64,000 nt of DNA from Parasponia andersonii (Eukaryota; Streptophyta; Magnoliopsida; Rosales; Cannabaceae), in NCBI GenBank assembly GCA_002914805.1, contig JXTB01000345.1, positions 180,196 through 244,195 of the forward strand, written 5' to 3'. Shown one piece after another: positions 48,841 through 61,350 of the stretch. Each line of letters begins with the position of its first letter. Within the stretch, counting starts at the first letter, position 1. The translations under genes and the position numbers were made by a program. The notes below the pieces were generated by a model. The model ran no database searches. It was not told the origin of the DNA and saw only the letters and a program-made list of their open reading frames with translations.

Positions 48841-49716
48841 AAAGTTACATGGTATCCATATACTTGGGGCAAAAATTTGGGTTTAACACTATTCAAAATG
48901 AATAAAAAGTAATGTTTTGTTAAATACCATCACTCTTTTTTTTAAAAAAAAATAAAATACGAGCTCTTCTGAAATCACGAATTAATTTCTTAAGTCCCTA
49001 AAAACAAAATTAATTACAATGAAATCACGAATTAATTTCTTCCAAAAACCAAAAAATAAATAAATAAATAAAAATTCTTAGACCTCTTCCATTTGAATAG
49101 AAAACTTCGTTTATCTTCTCCGTAGTTACACAAATACTGTACATTTATTTTCTTATTAAAAAGAAATGTAGTACAAGAATTACATTCGACTCTACCTTTT
49201 TCTCTACACTTTTATTTCTCTTCAAGAAATTATTAGTTTTTTTCATTTAAAAAAGAAAAAGAAAAAGAAAAAGAAAAAGAAAACCAAACGATCCATGACA
49301 AAGATGGTTATTTAAATGCCAAAAGGAAACATATTAATGAAAGAAAAGATTTTGGATGAATTTGCTTAGAAAGATAAAATGTTAGGGACCAATAGCACAA
49401 ATCAGCCATTAAAAAAGTCAATTAAAGGTTGAATTAAGGATGTAGACCAAAATGCCAAAATTTTGAAATGTTAGGGAAGTAAATGAATGATTTAACCTCA
49501 GCCACTTATTTCACTAATCTTAATTAGAATTCCTTTTCTTCTTTGATATAAAATAATCAAATAAACTATGATAGAAAAGAAAGGAATTTATGTACAATAA
49601 GCTAACAAAAGCATTGTAGAATTAATGCCATTGACTATGAATTGACATTGTTTAAAAGATCTAAACTTACACTGGGTGGACTCCATATCCAATCATAGCC
49701 TTTTCTGCAACTTATC
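48841..49716. other. Intergenic, 3' side of VPS26C
   Basis: AT-rich; a repeat AATCACGAATTAATTTCTT occurs twice (about 48,973 and 49,022), and an (AAAAAG)n microsatellite lies at about 49,247-49,284. The part from 49,600 is probably the VPS26C 3' untranslated region. Confidence 0.5.
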
Positions 49717-52700
49717 TCACTTTATTCGTACCAGTTCAAGTGGTAAAGTCTCCATTGCCAGCTGGAGTATGCAAAGAACAGCTTAGGATGCCACAAATAT
49801 GTAACCTTTTGTAGTAAAAAAGTGAGATGATGCTTACCCATAATCTAGGAGTTCTCGGATCAGATTTTGAGTGTAATTTGGACAGCTCCGACTGGAAGGT
49901 AATGACAATTGTAACTTTGAATTCAATTGAGAATGGACTGCGCAAATAATATCAAGAAATTTAATCTAGAATCCAAGCCATCTGCATGTTTGATGGTAGC
50001 ATAGAAACTGAGCACACTAGACAGCGATAAATGAGAAAATAAATAATGCACTCGAAACAGAACTTGAACCAAGAAAAATATTATGTTAAAAGTTAAAAAA
50101 GAAGAAAGAGCAGAAAAATTATGCTCTTTGAATTAAGCAGAATGGCAAATACTTGCGCCCACTTTACTTGAGCAAATGGCTTCTATGCACTTGTGTTTGA
50201 TAGTGGAGCTTGTAAACAAGAATTGACAGAAACAATTATGTTTAACTGGCAACCTACCCTGCCAAGACTGTTGGACAAGTCAGAAGGCGGGGAAGTATGA
50301 CATAAATCGGCAGACTCAGATTACGGCATACATCTCCATCTGCTATCTAATAAATGAAAGAAAAAGAAAATTGTAAGTTACATGTGCATTCAGCTTAAAT
50401 TTTATTGAGTAAGAGTTGCACACCTGGGTAGTCTGAACAAGTGATGTTTCAGTGATAATTTTTTCCCCAAGAAGAACTGACTCTACACGAAGCAAGTGTA
50501 AATCAATGGAACTAATGGGAACTGCAGATGCTTCCACTGTTAGTTCACCACTAATGGCATCGGATAAAGAACATTGAGTGGACATTCTTCCAGTCACCCG
50601 AAATCCACCTGTTGTAGACTACGTATTAGTGGTAGGATCATCCTCTAAAATTTTGTACACTCGAACAGGAAATGGAGAAACAAGAAAATCCAATGGAAAA
50701 CACAAAGGTCTTCAAACAACATGGTCTTTTTACTTTCATGCATAAATGGGGAATAATGATCAAACATTCCATGAAACGTAAAACTATGTAAAAATGTTTG
50801 ATATGAAAAGGACACTTGAAACGAAAATGGAAAGTATAGGATGGAAGCAAGCAGCAAACCGGATTTTAGTTCAGGAAGTAGTGGATGTCTTTGAGTGTCC
50901 TGAGTAATATAAAAGATTACCATCTCTGGAGAAACTGGCCCAGCTAGAAGACCAGCTAAAGACAGTTCAAGAAAAGAGAAACCTCAGTAAGTTATCTAGA
51001 TGAAATAATGAAGAAAATTAAACAACTAGAGTCAAAAACTACCTTTATCACTTTCAACTATGAACTCAGTTGTTGTAGATAATGATTTATGAAGGTACCC
51101 TCTCATCAGATCTACAGTTAATAAATACTACCAAAAGATTTCTTAATCATCATGCTGTTCTAGAGAAGTATTTAAAACAAGACATTAGGAAAAAAAAAAT
51201 CAAACAAACAAACAAACACCACCAACAACAAAAACACATCTCTCAAGTTTCAGGATTCAACACTCATTAGAGAGTGAAACTATGAAGAAATGCGCCTGAA
51301 CATAAATGAATATTCACCTGAATGCTAATATCGGCTCCATGGAAGGTTTCATAGAATTTTTCCAAGTTCTCTTCTCCTGGCTTTTTGAGATACAGAGAAA
51401 ATGGTATCTGCCAAAAGGATGAACAACAATCACCAGAAGAGATACAAATGGAATTTATACTTAACCATAACGGGAAAACATAAGTTATGAATATAACAGG
51501 GAAATTTTGCAGCAACCATGATTTAAGATTTCTTAAAAAAAAAAAAAAGTAAGAATGATTTAGATCAATTAAATGAAGGTTGAATTAAAAACAAGTAAGA
51601 AAAAACCAAAATCATACCACAAAAAAAACTGTTTTTGTTAGCTAACAATAGATTTAAGCTAGAGAATAGTTGTTTGCTAATAAAAGATTGAAGGTAATGA
51701 ATAGTCACGTAATAGATTGGCAAAACATCAGAACCATCTGTTAGTAAAACTTTCACAGGGTTGTTAGAAGACTTGAGCATCAGAGTCACAAAACCAAAAA
51801 TTTATAAAACCATCAGCTTAATACATGATTTAAGCAAGAAAACAGTATTTTTTTTGCTTGGTAATATTGGGAAAGTCCTTTTCTCTTGGAATTTGGAACA
51901 AGAAAATAGTCGATTCTTGTGTCAGTAGACTTTAAGAACAGCCATAACATGGTAATGAGAGTGGTGTAAACTACAAGATTTAAATATTAGAGTTACCAAA
52001 GCAGCCAATCTTCAAAAATAAACATTATCCAGAAACTAAGATTTAAACATCAGAGTTCCTAATGCAGCCAATCTTAAAAAATTAACATTATCAAGAAACT
52101 AAGAACTCTACATGTTTAAATTTCATAAGTGACCATTTATTTTTCATTCTGAATTCATAAGAAATTAATTGTTTCATAAGTGATAATGCAGATAATGGAA
52201 CATCACTGAATTAATTCAAAAGTAAAGCAATGAAAGAATTCAATAGTCCACCACAAAGATACTACCTCTGTGGTTCCTGAACCAATCTTTCCAGAAGGTT
52301 TGAGCTCAACATTCTTATTCCTGCTTCCAAGTGAGACTAGAATCAATGGTAACATCATCATGAACCAAACTAGAAATGAAGCAATAAGTAAATGTAACCT
52401 AAGCGGCTATAAACAGAACTATACCTTAAACGATCCGAAGCTAGTTACTACTTTTGATTTCTAAATCAATTAATCTTATGTAAAGACATAAACTATTCAA
52501 ACTATGAGAATCAGAAAAGATCTCTCAACACGTTTCAGAGATTCAACTCAACCAGACTTTTGATCACATTCTGAAAATTCATGAATGTAATAGAACTCCA
52601 AATCATTAAAAGCGAGGACATCAAAAGAGTTTAATTTTAAGGGATGTTTTAATTCCACTTAGTATTGATTAAATGAACTGTCAGGGACCCTCAAATGATC

Positions 52701-53328
52701 CAATTTTAGGTTGTAGAAGTAAATTTTCTTCAAAAGTCTCTACTTCAATTCGGCACTTTAACAACAGCTCCTTAACAGATGAAGCAATTAAAATTTCAGG
52801 GTTTTGGGGTTTTTTTCAGGATATGAGACATTGAAATTATGGCCTAAAACGGCAAATAAGTTGAAAAACTAATCTTACACGATTGGTATAGGCTTAATTA
52901 CACCATAGAAAGACTCTATAACACCTGCTGATCCTCCACGCACCTTAAACCCCACAAAAGTAGAATAAACAAAATATGAGAATCAGCAGAAGCGTGCGTA
53001 CATATATATATATATATATATATATAAATGAACACTTTATAGTAGATTTCTTGTCTAAGAATTTAAATATTATCCCGGGAAACAAACGGAGAGTTGAGTG
53101 GAACCTGGAGATTGACGGATCCATTGAGAGTGAGGCGGATACCATAATGGGAGATTGAAGAAGAAGACTTGACGATGATTTTACCTTCAAGAAGTTCCTG
53201 CGATTCCAAATCGTCAACTATGTCTATGGCTATTATCGTAGTAAAAGATTCAGAGAGGGAGGGGAGGACTGACTTACAGAAGGGCGATACACCCGATTGC
53301 TACGGGAAAGTTTGAGCTCAATAGCCAT
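49717..53328 (-). CDS. VPS26C: VPS26C / DSCR3-like arrestin-fold endosomal sorting subunit, complete
   Basis: Eleven exons on the minus strand: 53,278-53,328, 53,105-53,197, 52,879-52,943, 52,266-52,320, 51,318-51,407, 51,043-51,127, 50,860-50,955, 50,424-50,608, 50,258-50,346, 49,838-49,937, 49,717-49,761. They total 954 bases (317 residues), in phase at every GT-AG junction. The protein starts MAIELKLSRSNRVYRPSELL, then SISHYGIRLTLNGSVNLQ, FYGVIKPIPIV, IPFSLYLKKPGEENLEKFYE, TTTEFIVESDK, RVTGRMSTQCSLSDAISGEL, IADGDVCRNLSLPIYVILPR and ends LPLELVRIK. This is the two-lobed arrestin fold of the VPS26 family, closest to the C type (human DSCR3/VPS26C, part of retriever). It should act in the cytosol at endosomes with VPS35-like and VPS29 partners in cargo recycling. 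No lesion. Three introns are over 300 bases. The gene symbol rests on overall sequence wording. Confidence 0.95.
53001..53026. repeat. (AT)n microsatellite in VPS26C intron 2
   Basis: About 12-13 AT units, lying between exons 2 and 3. Confidence 0.92.
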
Positions 53329-53460
53329 CGCAGGACCCCAAAACACACACAAAATCAGCTGAATATGCTCTACAAGGACTGTTAATTTAAAACTGAGAAT
53401 GTCATTTCCAAATTTTTTTTTTTTTTCACCAGTGGTCTCTAAATTTTTTTAAAGGGATAA

Positions 53461-53493
<33 letters not shown>

Positions 53494-53959
53494 CCTGAAA
53501 AGAGATTTACTTCGTTATAAACAAAAGATGATAAAATCCTTTTCAAAATCCTACAAATTAATATCCTTATTTTCAAACTTTCAAGTTAATACTCTTATAT
53601 TTATAATTTCTTTAAATTAATATCTTTATTTTTATTTTTATTTTTATTTTTCAAAAATTTATACTATAGACCAGTTAATAGGATGCAAATAATCTTTTTC
53701 CTACCCTTATTCTAATTTTTTAATTTTTTCTTGACTGACAAATTAAATAAACTAATTTTATTGGTGTTTTATAAGTTCTCGAAGGAAGGAAGGGTACTAC
53801 CTTTTTTATTATTAAAATCAATTAACTAGGTATTATGAGTGCAAATTTGCATAAATTCAAAAGTTAAGTTTATTTAGTAAGAGATCAAAAGTCCAGATAT
53901 TTTTTGCAAAAAAAAGTTATAAATTGGGATATTTTTATGTTATCATCTCTTTTTTAAAT
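53329..53959. other. VPS26C upstream flank
   Basis: The first hundred bases should hold the 5' leader and promoter. Pyrimidine and T-rich runs at 53,409-53,426 and 53,461-53,494; no clear TATA box on the minus strand. No other gene. Confidence 0.45.
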
Positions 53960-54546
53960 AGGATAATCCCAAAAATATTCCTTTCTTTTTGCTAAATACT
54001 ACAATTAATATGTTCTCATAAAACTTAAAAAAACTTAAAAATATCCATTTAGCTTTTCAGAAATAGAATATGTATATATACACCCTATCAACCATTTTGT
54101 TTAAACTTAAAATACAAAATATCTAAAATACCCTTAGATATATTTTTAAAACTAATTACCAAAAATGTCATAAAACGCCCTTAGATATATTTCTAAAACC
54201 AATCACCAAAAGTATCACACCTAATTATTTTTTTTTTTTTAAAAAAAGAAGAAGAAAAAATCACTTTTTTTAAAGATTATAGAAAATGTTCGTAATTATT
54301 TTTTCAATGATTTTGAAGATTTTTTTGTATTAAAAAATATTATAAAAAAATAAAATGTTTGGATATCAATATTCTAAGGGTATAATTATCATTTAAGAAA
54401 ATATTTAGTCAAAAATTTAACCAACAAGAGGAGGATTACTTTTTTCTATTTTACAAAATATGGGGATATTTTTGAGTTTTATGAGAATAAATGATTAAAT
54501 TAAATGTAGCACTTAGCTAGAAGCTAAAATAAAGGGGGTTATCCCG
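53960..54546. mobile_element. Long-hairpin MITE with 8-bp target duplication
   Basis: Ends AGGATAATCC and (reversed) CGGGATAACC. The inverted similarity runs deep: TTCTCATAAAACTTAAAAA near 54,013 pairs with TTTGAGTTTTATGAGAA near 54,472. Exact 8-base direct repeats TTTTAAAT flank it (53,952-53,959 and 54,547-54,554). About 587 bases, no coding capacity. Eight bases fit hAT; nine-base Mutator is possible, since the site is AT-rich. Confidence 0.7.
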
Positions 54547-54554
54547 TTTTAAAT

Positions 54555-55739
54555 TGTGATAATTCGATCCCGAATAAACTAAATAGCTCAAACTAGTCAT
54601 TAAATTTTTATTTATGTGATAATTTAGTCCAAATTGCCCTAAACTATCAAAATTTTAGACAATTTTTATCTGCATATATCGCGTGTTCAATTGAAAAATA
54701 TAAAACTAAAACAAAAAACTAAAAAAGAAACATAAATTTAAATTTTTTAGTTATTTTATCCATTTCACTTTTTAGTTCTATTTCCATGTTTTCTCTTAAA
54801 AATTATATTTTGGCTTAATTGTTTCAAATTTTCTACCAAATACTCTAGATTAATTTGTGGATTCTGACTTGAATAGTAGTGTGATTTTGTCCAAAATTTA
54901 ATAATTTTAGTAATTGACTAAATTGTCCCTGAAGATAAATCTAAGAGTGTTGGCTTCATGAGCTAGCTACGAGTGTTTAATGGTAAGTATCGTCTTTTTC
55001 CTATTTAACATATTTTGATAAAGAATTTCAAGTGTTAAATTTGGTACAGGACGTCGTAATATGGTATAACATCGTATATATTTTTGTACACAAGTTTTAT
55101 TACTGGTGTATCTTTCTCTGTTTTTAGTGGAATGGTCTAAGTTATGTCAGATGAAATTTCCGTCTTGGTTTTTTTGGTTCATAAATATTAAATTTTTGTA
55201 GTTTGGGGGCATAAGATTCGATTGTTTTCTATCTTTTTTTTTTTTTAATACTTTTGGTTGATATGGTTAGGTTCTATAAAAAGTATGGAGTCTCAAGTTT
55301 ATACTAAATAATTATGACTAACATAATTTAATTATTATAATATTAGTGTTAATTATAATTATTTGATTGTTATTGTTAATTTTATACCAAATAATGAGAA
55401 TTAATATTGTTATATATCATAGTTACATTTATACCAGAACAAATTAATAAATAAAAATTATTTAAAACATATTTGTAGTGGCAGCAAAACGTCAATGCTA
55501 TTGCTCAAATATAATTTTTTTTTTTTGAAACAAAACTTCAAATATAAATTATGCTGTAGCGTTACCCAAAAGAAAATTAAGCTATAGCAATGACTTATGT
55601 GAAAAATCATTTAAAAAAAAAAAAAGCTTATAGTGACTACTGAGTCAATTATTTACCGACAATTTTTAGTTCAAATATTTGTGTGTTTTCAAGCATTTTT
55701 GTTAATTAATGTATTTTTTTTGTATTTTTTTTGTAGAAT
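54555..55739. other. Intergenic, possible small inverted-repeat element
   Basis: 54,560-54,960 has TAATTTAGTCCAAATTG on the left and CAAAATTTAATAATTTTAGTAATTG...GACTAAATTGTCC on the right in loose inverted order, so a decayed MITE is possible. The rest is AT-rich with no gene. Confidence 0.35.
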
Positions 55740-57060
55740 TCATAAATAAATGAGAATCTAGGTAAAATTGTGGCAAAATTGGTAGTTTTGAAGCTTCTCG
55801 TTTCAAGCTGGGACTCAACAAGGCGAGCCTAAACAAAAAAGGCACAAAAACGAAACTAAAACATGCGAATGAGGCCATTTTAGCCAAAACCTTTGCACTA
55901 ATGTGCAACATCGCAGCTAGCTGCACTACCCTCTTGCATAACTGTGCCACTTTGCGCAGCTACACCAATGCTCACCGGTGTTTAGATTTTGCTCATTTTT
56001 CTTGATCTAAAGGCCAAAATCATCCACTTTTGGAGCTCAATATATACCCACTTAAGCCACAAACTTAGCGTGGAGAATTAGAGAGAAAAACACAAGAGAA
56101 GGAGGCACCTAAATTCCTAAAGAGATAAAGCTTGAAGTTAGAAATTTCTTAAAGAAGATTTGGGAGAGATTATTGAAGATTTCAAGACTTGAAACTTATC
56201 TCTACAAAAGTTTTTCTTTTTCCTTCTCTTTACCCTAATCTTTATAGAATTTTATATTTGGAATATTTTGTGATATATTTTTATTTGTGTATTTCTTGAT
56301 GAGATTAGTCTTGGATATTACTATGTTTAGCTAGAGTTTCTATTCTAAAACTTGATGTATCTTTGTTATATATTGTTTGGATTATTTTGATAATTATTGG
56401 TCTATTTTCCATTTTCAATTTATTCATGTTTCTCTCTACTTATTGCTTTTAATTTATTTGATCAATGAATTAGTTGAACTTAGATTATGATTTTGATTCT
56501 CAAGAGAGATTAACTTCATAACTGAGAATTGAGAAATATAGTTTAAGAATATATGAGACTAGGAGGAGATCAGTACATAGATAATCACTTTGAAAGTTTG
56601 GGTTATTGTAAGACTAAGAGGTGAACAATACCTAACTTCTAATTTAAGGGCTAAACTTAATGAATATTTAAGTGAGTTTCATAGGGATATTAACTTGAGT
56701 AGTTAAGTATGTTAACTTATTTGACACTAGTGTGAGGTAATAAGGTTAGATTAGGTTTCTTAATTAGTAAATTGAACAGATTTAGATTAGTAATTACTTA
56801 TTTTGATGAATATAGGAATAATCAGGTGAAAGAAGTACATAGTATTGTCAATATTTTATTTATGTATTTGATTTAAATTTTTATGTGTTTTTATTTATTT
56901 TTAATTTTATTTAGTTTAGACTGCCTGAATAATATCTCGTTTCAATAAGTCAGGCACTTAATAATAAATTAATACTTAATCCTCATGGGATCAACAACTT
57001 TTGTTCTCTCTATATTACTTGTTACGACTCATGCACTTATAGATTTTAGTTCACACATTT
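55740..57060 (+). mobile_element. Probable Ty3/gypsy LTR and leader fragment
   Basis: Plus-strand sequence styled like a long plant gypsy LTR with leader: a GC-richer part (55,790-55,990), a TCAATATATACCC TATA-like motif at about 56,038, a GAGAAAAACACAAGAGAAGG transcript-start-like part, then AT-rich leader with GAGATTAGTCTTGG and AGACTAGGAGGAGAT wording, ending CCTCATGGGATCAACAACTT, TATTACTTGTTACGACTC, as found just before gag in Athila and Tat-type elements. No gag follows. Fossil fragment; family inferred. Confidence 0.5.
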
Positions 57061-59417
57061 TCATTTGTGTGTTTGTGTGTGCGAGTGTAACAATGACAAC
57101 ATATTAAAAAAAAAAAAAGAAATATCACATCACTTCGTTCTTTTAAATGACAAAACAGCAAATATAGTTAGGGTCAATTGCAGCTACAGGTATTATCGCT
57201 ATAATATTCTACGTTATGATGACCACAAAATATCATCAGTGTAGGCATCTATTGCGATAAAACTACTGAAATAACAACTTGCGACAACATTGTCATTGTT
57301 GTTTTTTTTTTTATAGCGACAACCTTTGCTTTTCTATGACAATATCCATCGTCACTATAAACCTTTTTTTTTTCCTGAAAGTTCAGCGGGGAGCGGAAGT
57401 ATCGAGTGGCAAGTTCAAAGCAAGGACAATTTTGAATTATTATGGTTCAAACTAATCAGTCAAGGGTAGTAAGGAATACTTCTTTATATTGGAGAATTAT
57501 ATTGAAAAATCTCATAATTTAGTTAAGGGCATAAGGATAATTTCACAAATTTTTGGGTTAAAAATGGTGGAAATTGAATTAAATTCAAATTAGATGTTTA
57601 TTTGAAAGGATTTTGGTGCCAAGAATGAAATACTAAATAAGGGAGGACCATATGTCAATTTTCAAGAACTTAAAAGAGGAGAAACTTTGAACTTAGGGAC
57701 TTATGTGCAATTTCAACTAAGATTTAGTCCACTATAAGCTAGCCACGTGTCCACTTGCCCTAAAACCCCTAAATCCCCTTATGTTTCTATCTTCTCTCCC
57801 CTATGTCCAACATTTCTTTTTTCTTTTCTTTTTCTTTTTCTGCTCAAACCCAATCGACAGCAACTAGAGTTCATACTAGCTGATGTGCCACTCCACTTTC
57901 TCTGCCATCCTAAGACAAGGTGATTAATGTGAGCTTTACCAATAATGGAGTAACTGCAATAAGGAGATGCAACTTCAGGCATCCATTTCACTCACTGCAC
58001 CATTGTCAGTCGCTGGAGATCGACAATACTGGCAAGTTTGGCCCACGGCCCACCATCGACAAGTATTGTCAATCATTGAACACTGCCTAATCACTATGGG
58101 TGAAGAAATAGGTGATTCAAATAGTTATGTAGGTTTGGTTTGTCTAGTTAATCTTCGATTAGGTTGTTAGATCGAAGTAAAATCATCATTTTTTGGAATG
58201 TACTCATTAAGAGGTGAAAAATAAAAACATATATATCAACTATTGAATTTATCATTCACTTCAACTCGTCACCAATTTTGATTTATCTCATTTTATATGC
58301 CGAGACTTGATTTTGCACTAAAGTCTAATTTAGGCAAATAAGGAGTCCTTTCTAATTAATTTCAATGTTATGATCGTGATGGCGAGATCAATTTTGTCGT
58401 TTGAGACTCTAGTAGAAAATTCATTCTTTCCATGTAAGTGAACGGAGTTTAAGTATTTCCATACATCAGTTTGAGACATTTAGAATGTCCTCAGACTTAT
58501 TTCGATGTTGAATTCAATTTTGAGATCAAATTCACAATATGGCAACAGAGGAAAAAGTTAACTTCTAGTTCAAACCAACTTAGCTAGATCAAGTTGTGCA
58601 ATCAAGGACTCATAGAGTACCTAGAAGCTAGGCTTAGCTATCCAAATGAGATAAGGATTTAATTACTAGCACTTTTATTTATTTTGATACCTAATTATTT
58701 AAAATATAAAGATCTGAAATTTCGTAATTTAAATCGAATTAAAATGGTTTGAATGATTATTGAATAAATTTCGATACTCTATGATATTACAAACCATTCT
58801 TGATGGTTTGGGGATTTTTCTATATATAGGTATACTAGCAAATTTTTGGTAAACAAAAAATATTTGAAAATTGAATCCAAAGCATATTTTATAGGATAAT
58901 GCTTGAAGTACCAACCTTTTAATACTAACATATATGGTATATGATTTATCACCTCTCAATTAGTAATAATGTTTAATCTATTTGTAGTAAGTATTAACAC
59001 ACTAATTGGATGGTGACAACTTATATGTCACATGTATTGGTACAAAAAATTTGATACAAAATTTAGGATATGTAGTGTTATGCTATTTTATAACTATTAT
59101 ATACTACATAGTTATTTTGATATATTATTAATTAATTCACATACCATAAGATCATATATAATGTCTATATTAGATAAGATAGTTGTTAGTAAGTGATATT
59201 GCCCTGGCCATCGATGAGAGCCCATAAACTCGCACGAGGTCCTTTGATTATCCCAATTTGGTAGGTGCAGATATTTGGTTGCCTGCTACTTAGCAATTGT
59301 AGACAGACAGGTGTCCTTTGGATTTATGGGATTTGTATCAAGTAGAGAGTATTTTTTACATATAGTGTGAGTTACTCTAGTTTGTGATGAGAGAATGAAA
59401 GCACATGAGATGGCTTG
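57061..59417. other. Intergenic, no gene recognised
   Basis: 57,170-57,370 carries repeated GCGACAAC/ATAGCGACAAC words on both strands, typical of a degenerate transposon end. 57,779-58,170 has short frames on both strands with GC-richer sequence but no domain. The remainder is AT-rich. Confidence 0.4.
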
Positions 59418-59815
59418 TGTCACGACCCAGATCCCAAATCACTGGCAGAAGAGAAACTTCATTTAATTTTCAAATTCCTAGTTTAGTTGTATAAATATCC
59501 AAAAAGTTTCAAATTTGTAAAATAATCTCATTTTAAAAAATATTAAAATTCTAACTAGTGAACCGATGAAACAGTTATGTATTTACCACTAAATATAGAT
59601 TGAAAAATAATTGAACTATAATCGATTTCAAGTCAATACATCACCAACATCTACATGTAACTCATTCTTAAAGTAGAGATAGGGTTGAAAAAAAAAACCT
59701 TAACAGTTATGGGACCCATAAAGGATAGTACAGATAAGTAACAGATACTTATGTATAAAAACCATAAATCTATAAGCCAGCAGGCCCAGTATAGGCTTCA
59801 ACTAGGGATGTTACA
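59418..59815 (+). repeat. LTR-like block starting TGTCACGACC
   Basis: Starts TGTCACGACCCAGATCCC and ends GGGATGTTACA, the usual terminal wording of several plant LTR and solo-LTR repeats, 398 bases apart. The flanking bases do not form a clear duplication, so it may be a solo LTR with a decayed site, or chance. Confidence 0.35.
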
Positions 59816-59829
59816 ATAGATGTTAGAGT

Positions 59830-61350
59830 GTACTAGCTACAGAGGAATTGTCACCCGTGTGGCTTTTCCGACACATTTCTTAATTGACTTTTCCATCGAA
59901 TAATGTTTGCAAATGGGAAGTTAATTTTAGCAAGTTGGCTCAAGAGACCATCTCTAGCTAATCTATTCATTCTACCTTACCCTATATAGCCTAGCTTAGT
60001 ATATCATGCAATAGAATCAATATCATTTGTAGTAATTATATAAGAAACATCATTGTCTTTATTATATGAATAGATAGCATCCAATATAATAAATCATCCA
60101 TGAAAAGCCATAACTACAAAAATTTGTTCCCAGCATAATATTAGTACTATAAAAATTAAAAGTAAAGCCTAAATTAAGCAACCAAACAACAAATAAAAGA
60201 TTTTGCTAAACCTTTGGAGTATAAATAACTTCATGGAGCAATATAGTATAACCCCCCTCCCACAATTGCAGCTTTTAAGTATCATTGCCTAACACTTGCA
60301 CACTATTTCCATTCTCTATATAGAGTCCTAGACTCCATTTTGGAATTTGGTGATACCCTACGAACCTGACTCGGTCGCTTATAATGTATTCGGTCGTTCC
60401 TAAATCAACAATCCAATAAAGATGTAAATGAGTAACTATAACATGTCTAATGACATAAATATCACAAACATTACGTCAAAAAGTACCTTTTTTGGCTCAA
60501 TGCAATCACAAGCAAAGTGTCTCACCTTATCACAATTGTAGCATATGCCCTTCTTGCCATATCTACCATGCTTGCCCCTCTTGTTCTGAGTAGTCTTTGC
60601 CTTATTAGGTGTAGGTCCATTACCAAATTCATGCCTATGAACTTGATTCTTGTGCTTGGCCTTTTTGGCTTGCCCTATTTTTTCGCCATATAAGTGCTCA
60701 TAGGATTTAAGTGTATACTCAATTTTGCAGCTTCTAGAATTCGGCTTCAAACTCAAAGTGGCAAGCTAAGTCATCAAAGGTCTTGATGTTTTCACTACGT
60801 GTCATAGTGATGACAGTGGGCTCCCATGAAAGTGGTAAGGAATGAATTCTCACTGAGACCTTTTACTATTTAGATCGAGGGTAGTTGCTATACTTTGTTC
60901 ATAAATCACAAATGACATCGCTCTAAGATGCTCCGTCGTGGCATGGTTCTACTTATAGGAGTCAAATTTGATATTCAGTATACTCAAAATGGTAATAGAA
61001 ATCCTACCAAATTCTAGCTTCAGGGCATCTCACATCTCTCAAGCAAATGGTATACTCTTCAAACTCACCGACAAGTCATTATGCATGCTACTTAGCATAG
61101 TAAAAGTGTGCACAATAGTTTTACTTGATCCAAGTCTGAGAGGCTTCTCAATCATGATGGTATTGAGTAGTGTTGCCATCCTCGAGAATGGACATCATTT
61201 AGTTCAAGGTTTCTAAAATCTCTTACTCATCAATAATGTATTAGATTTTTTGGTGTCAGATATCATAGTTGTCACCATTGAATTTCTCTTTGTCACCATT
61301 GAATTTCTCTTTCTTATCCAAATGAGTCATTATACTCTTAGAAACCATAT
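59830..61350 (-). mobile_element. Ty1/copia gag-protease fragment
   Basis: Minus-strand reading starts near 61,345 with MVSKSIMTHLDKKEKFNGD, a copia gag opening. A Lys-rich part with NKRGKHGRYGKKGICYNCDK (60,520-60,600) contains the CCHC knuckle CYNCDKVRHFACDC. Near 60,400 comes WIVDLGTTEYIISD, the protease start, followed by decayed pre-integrase sequence. No RT, integrase core or LTR pair was found. Broken several times. Confidence 0.78.
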
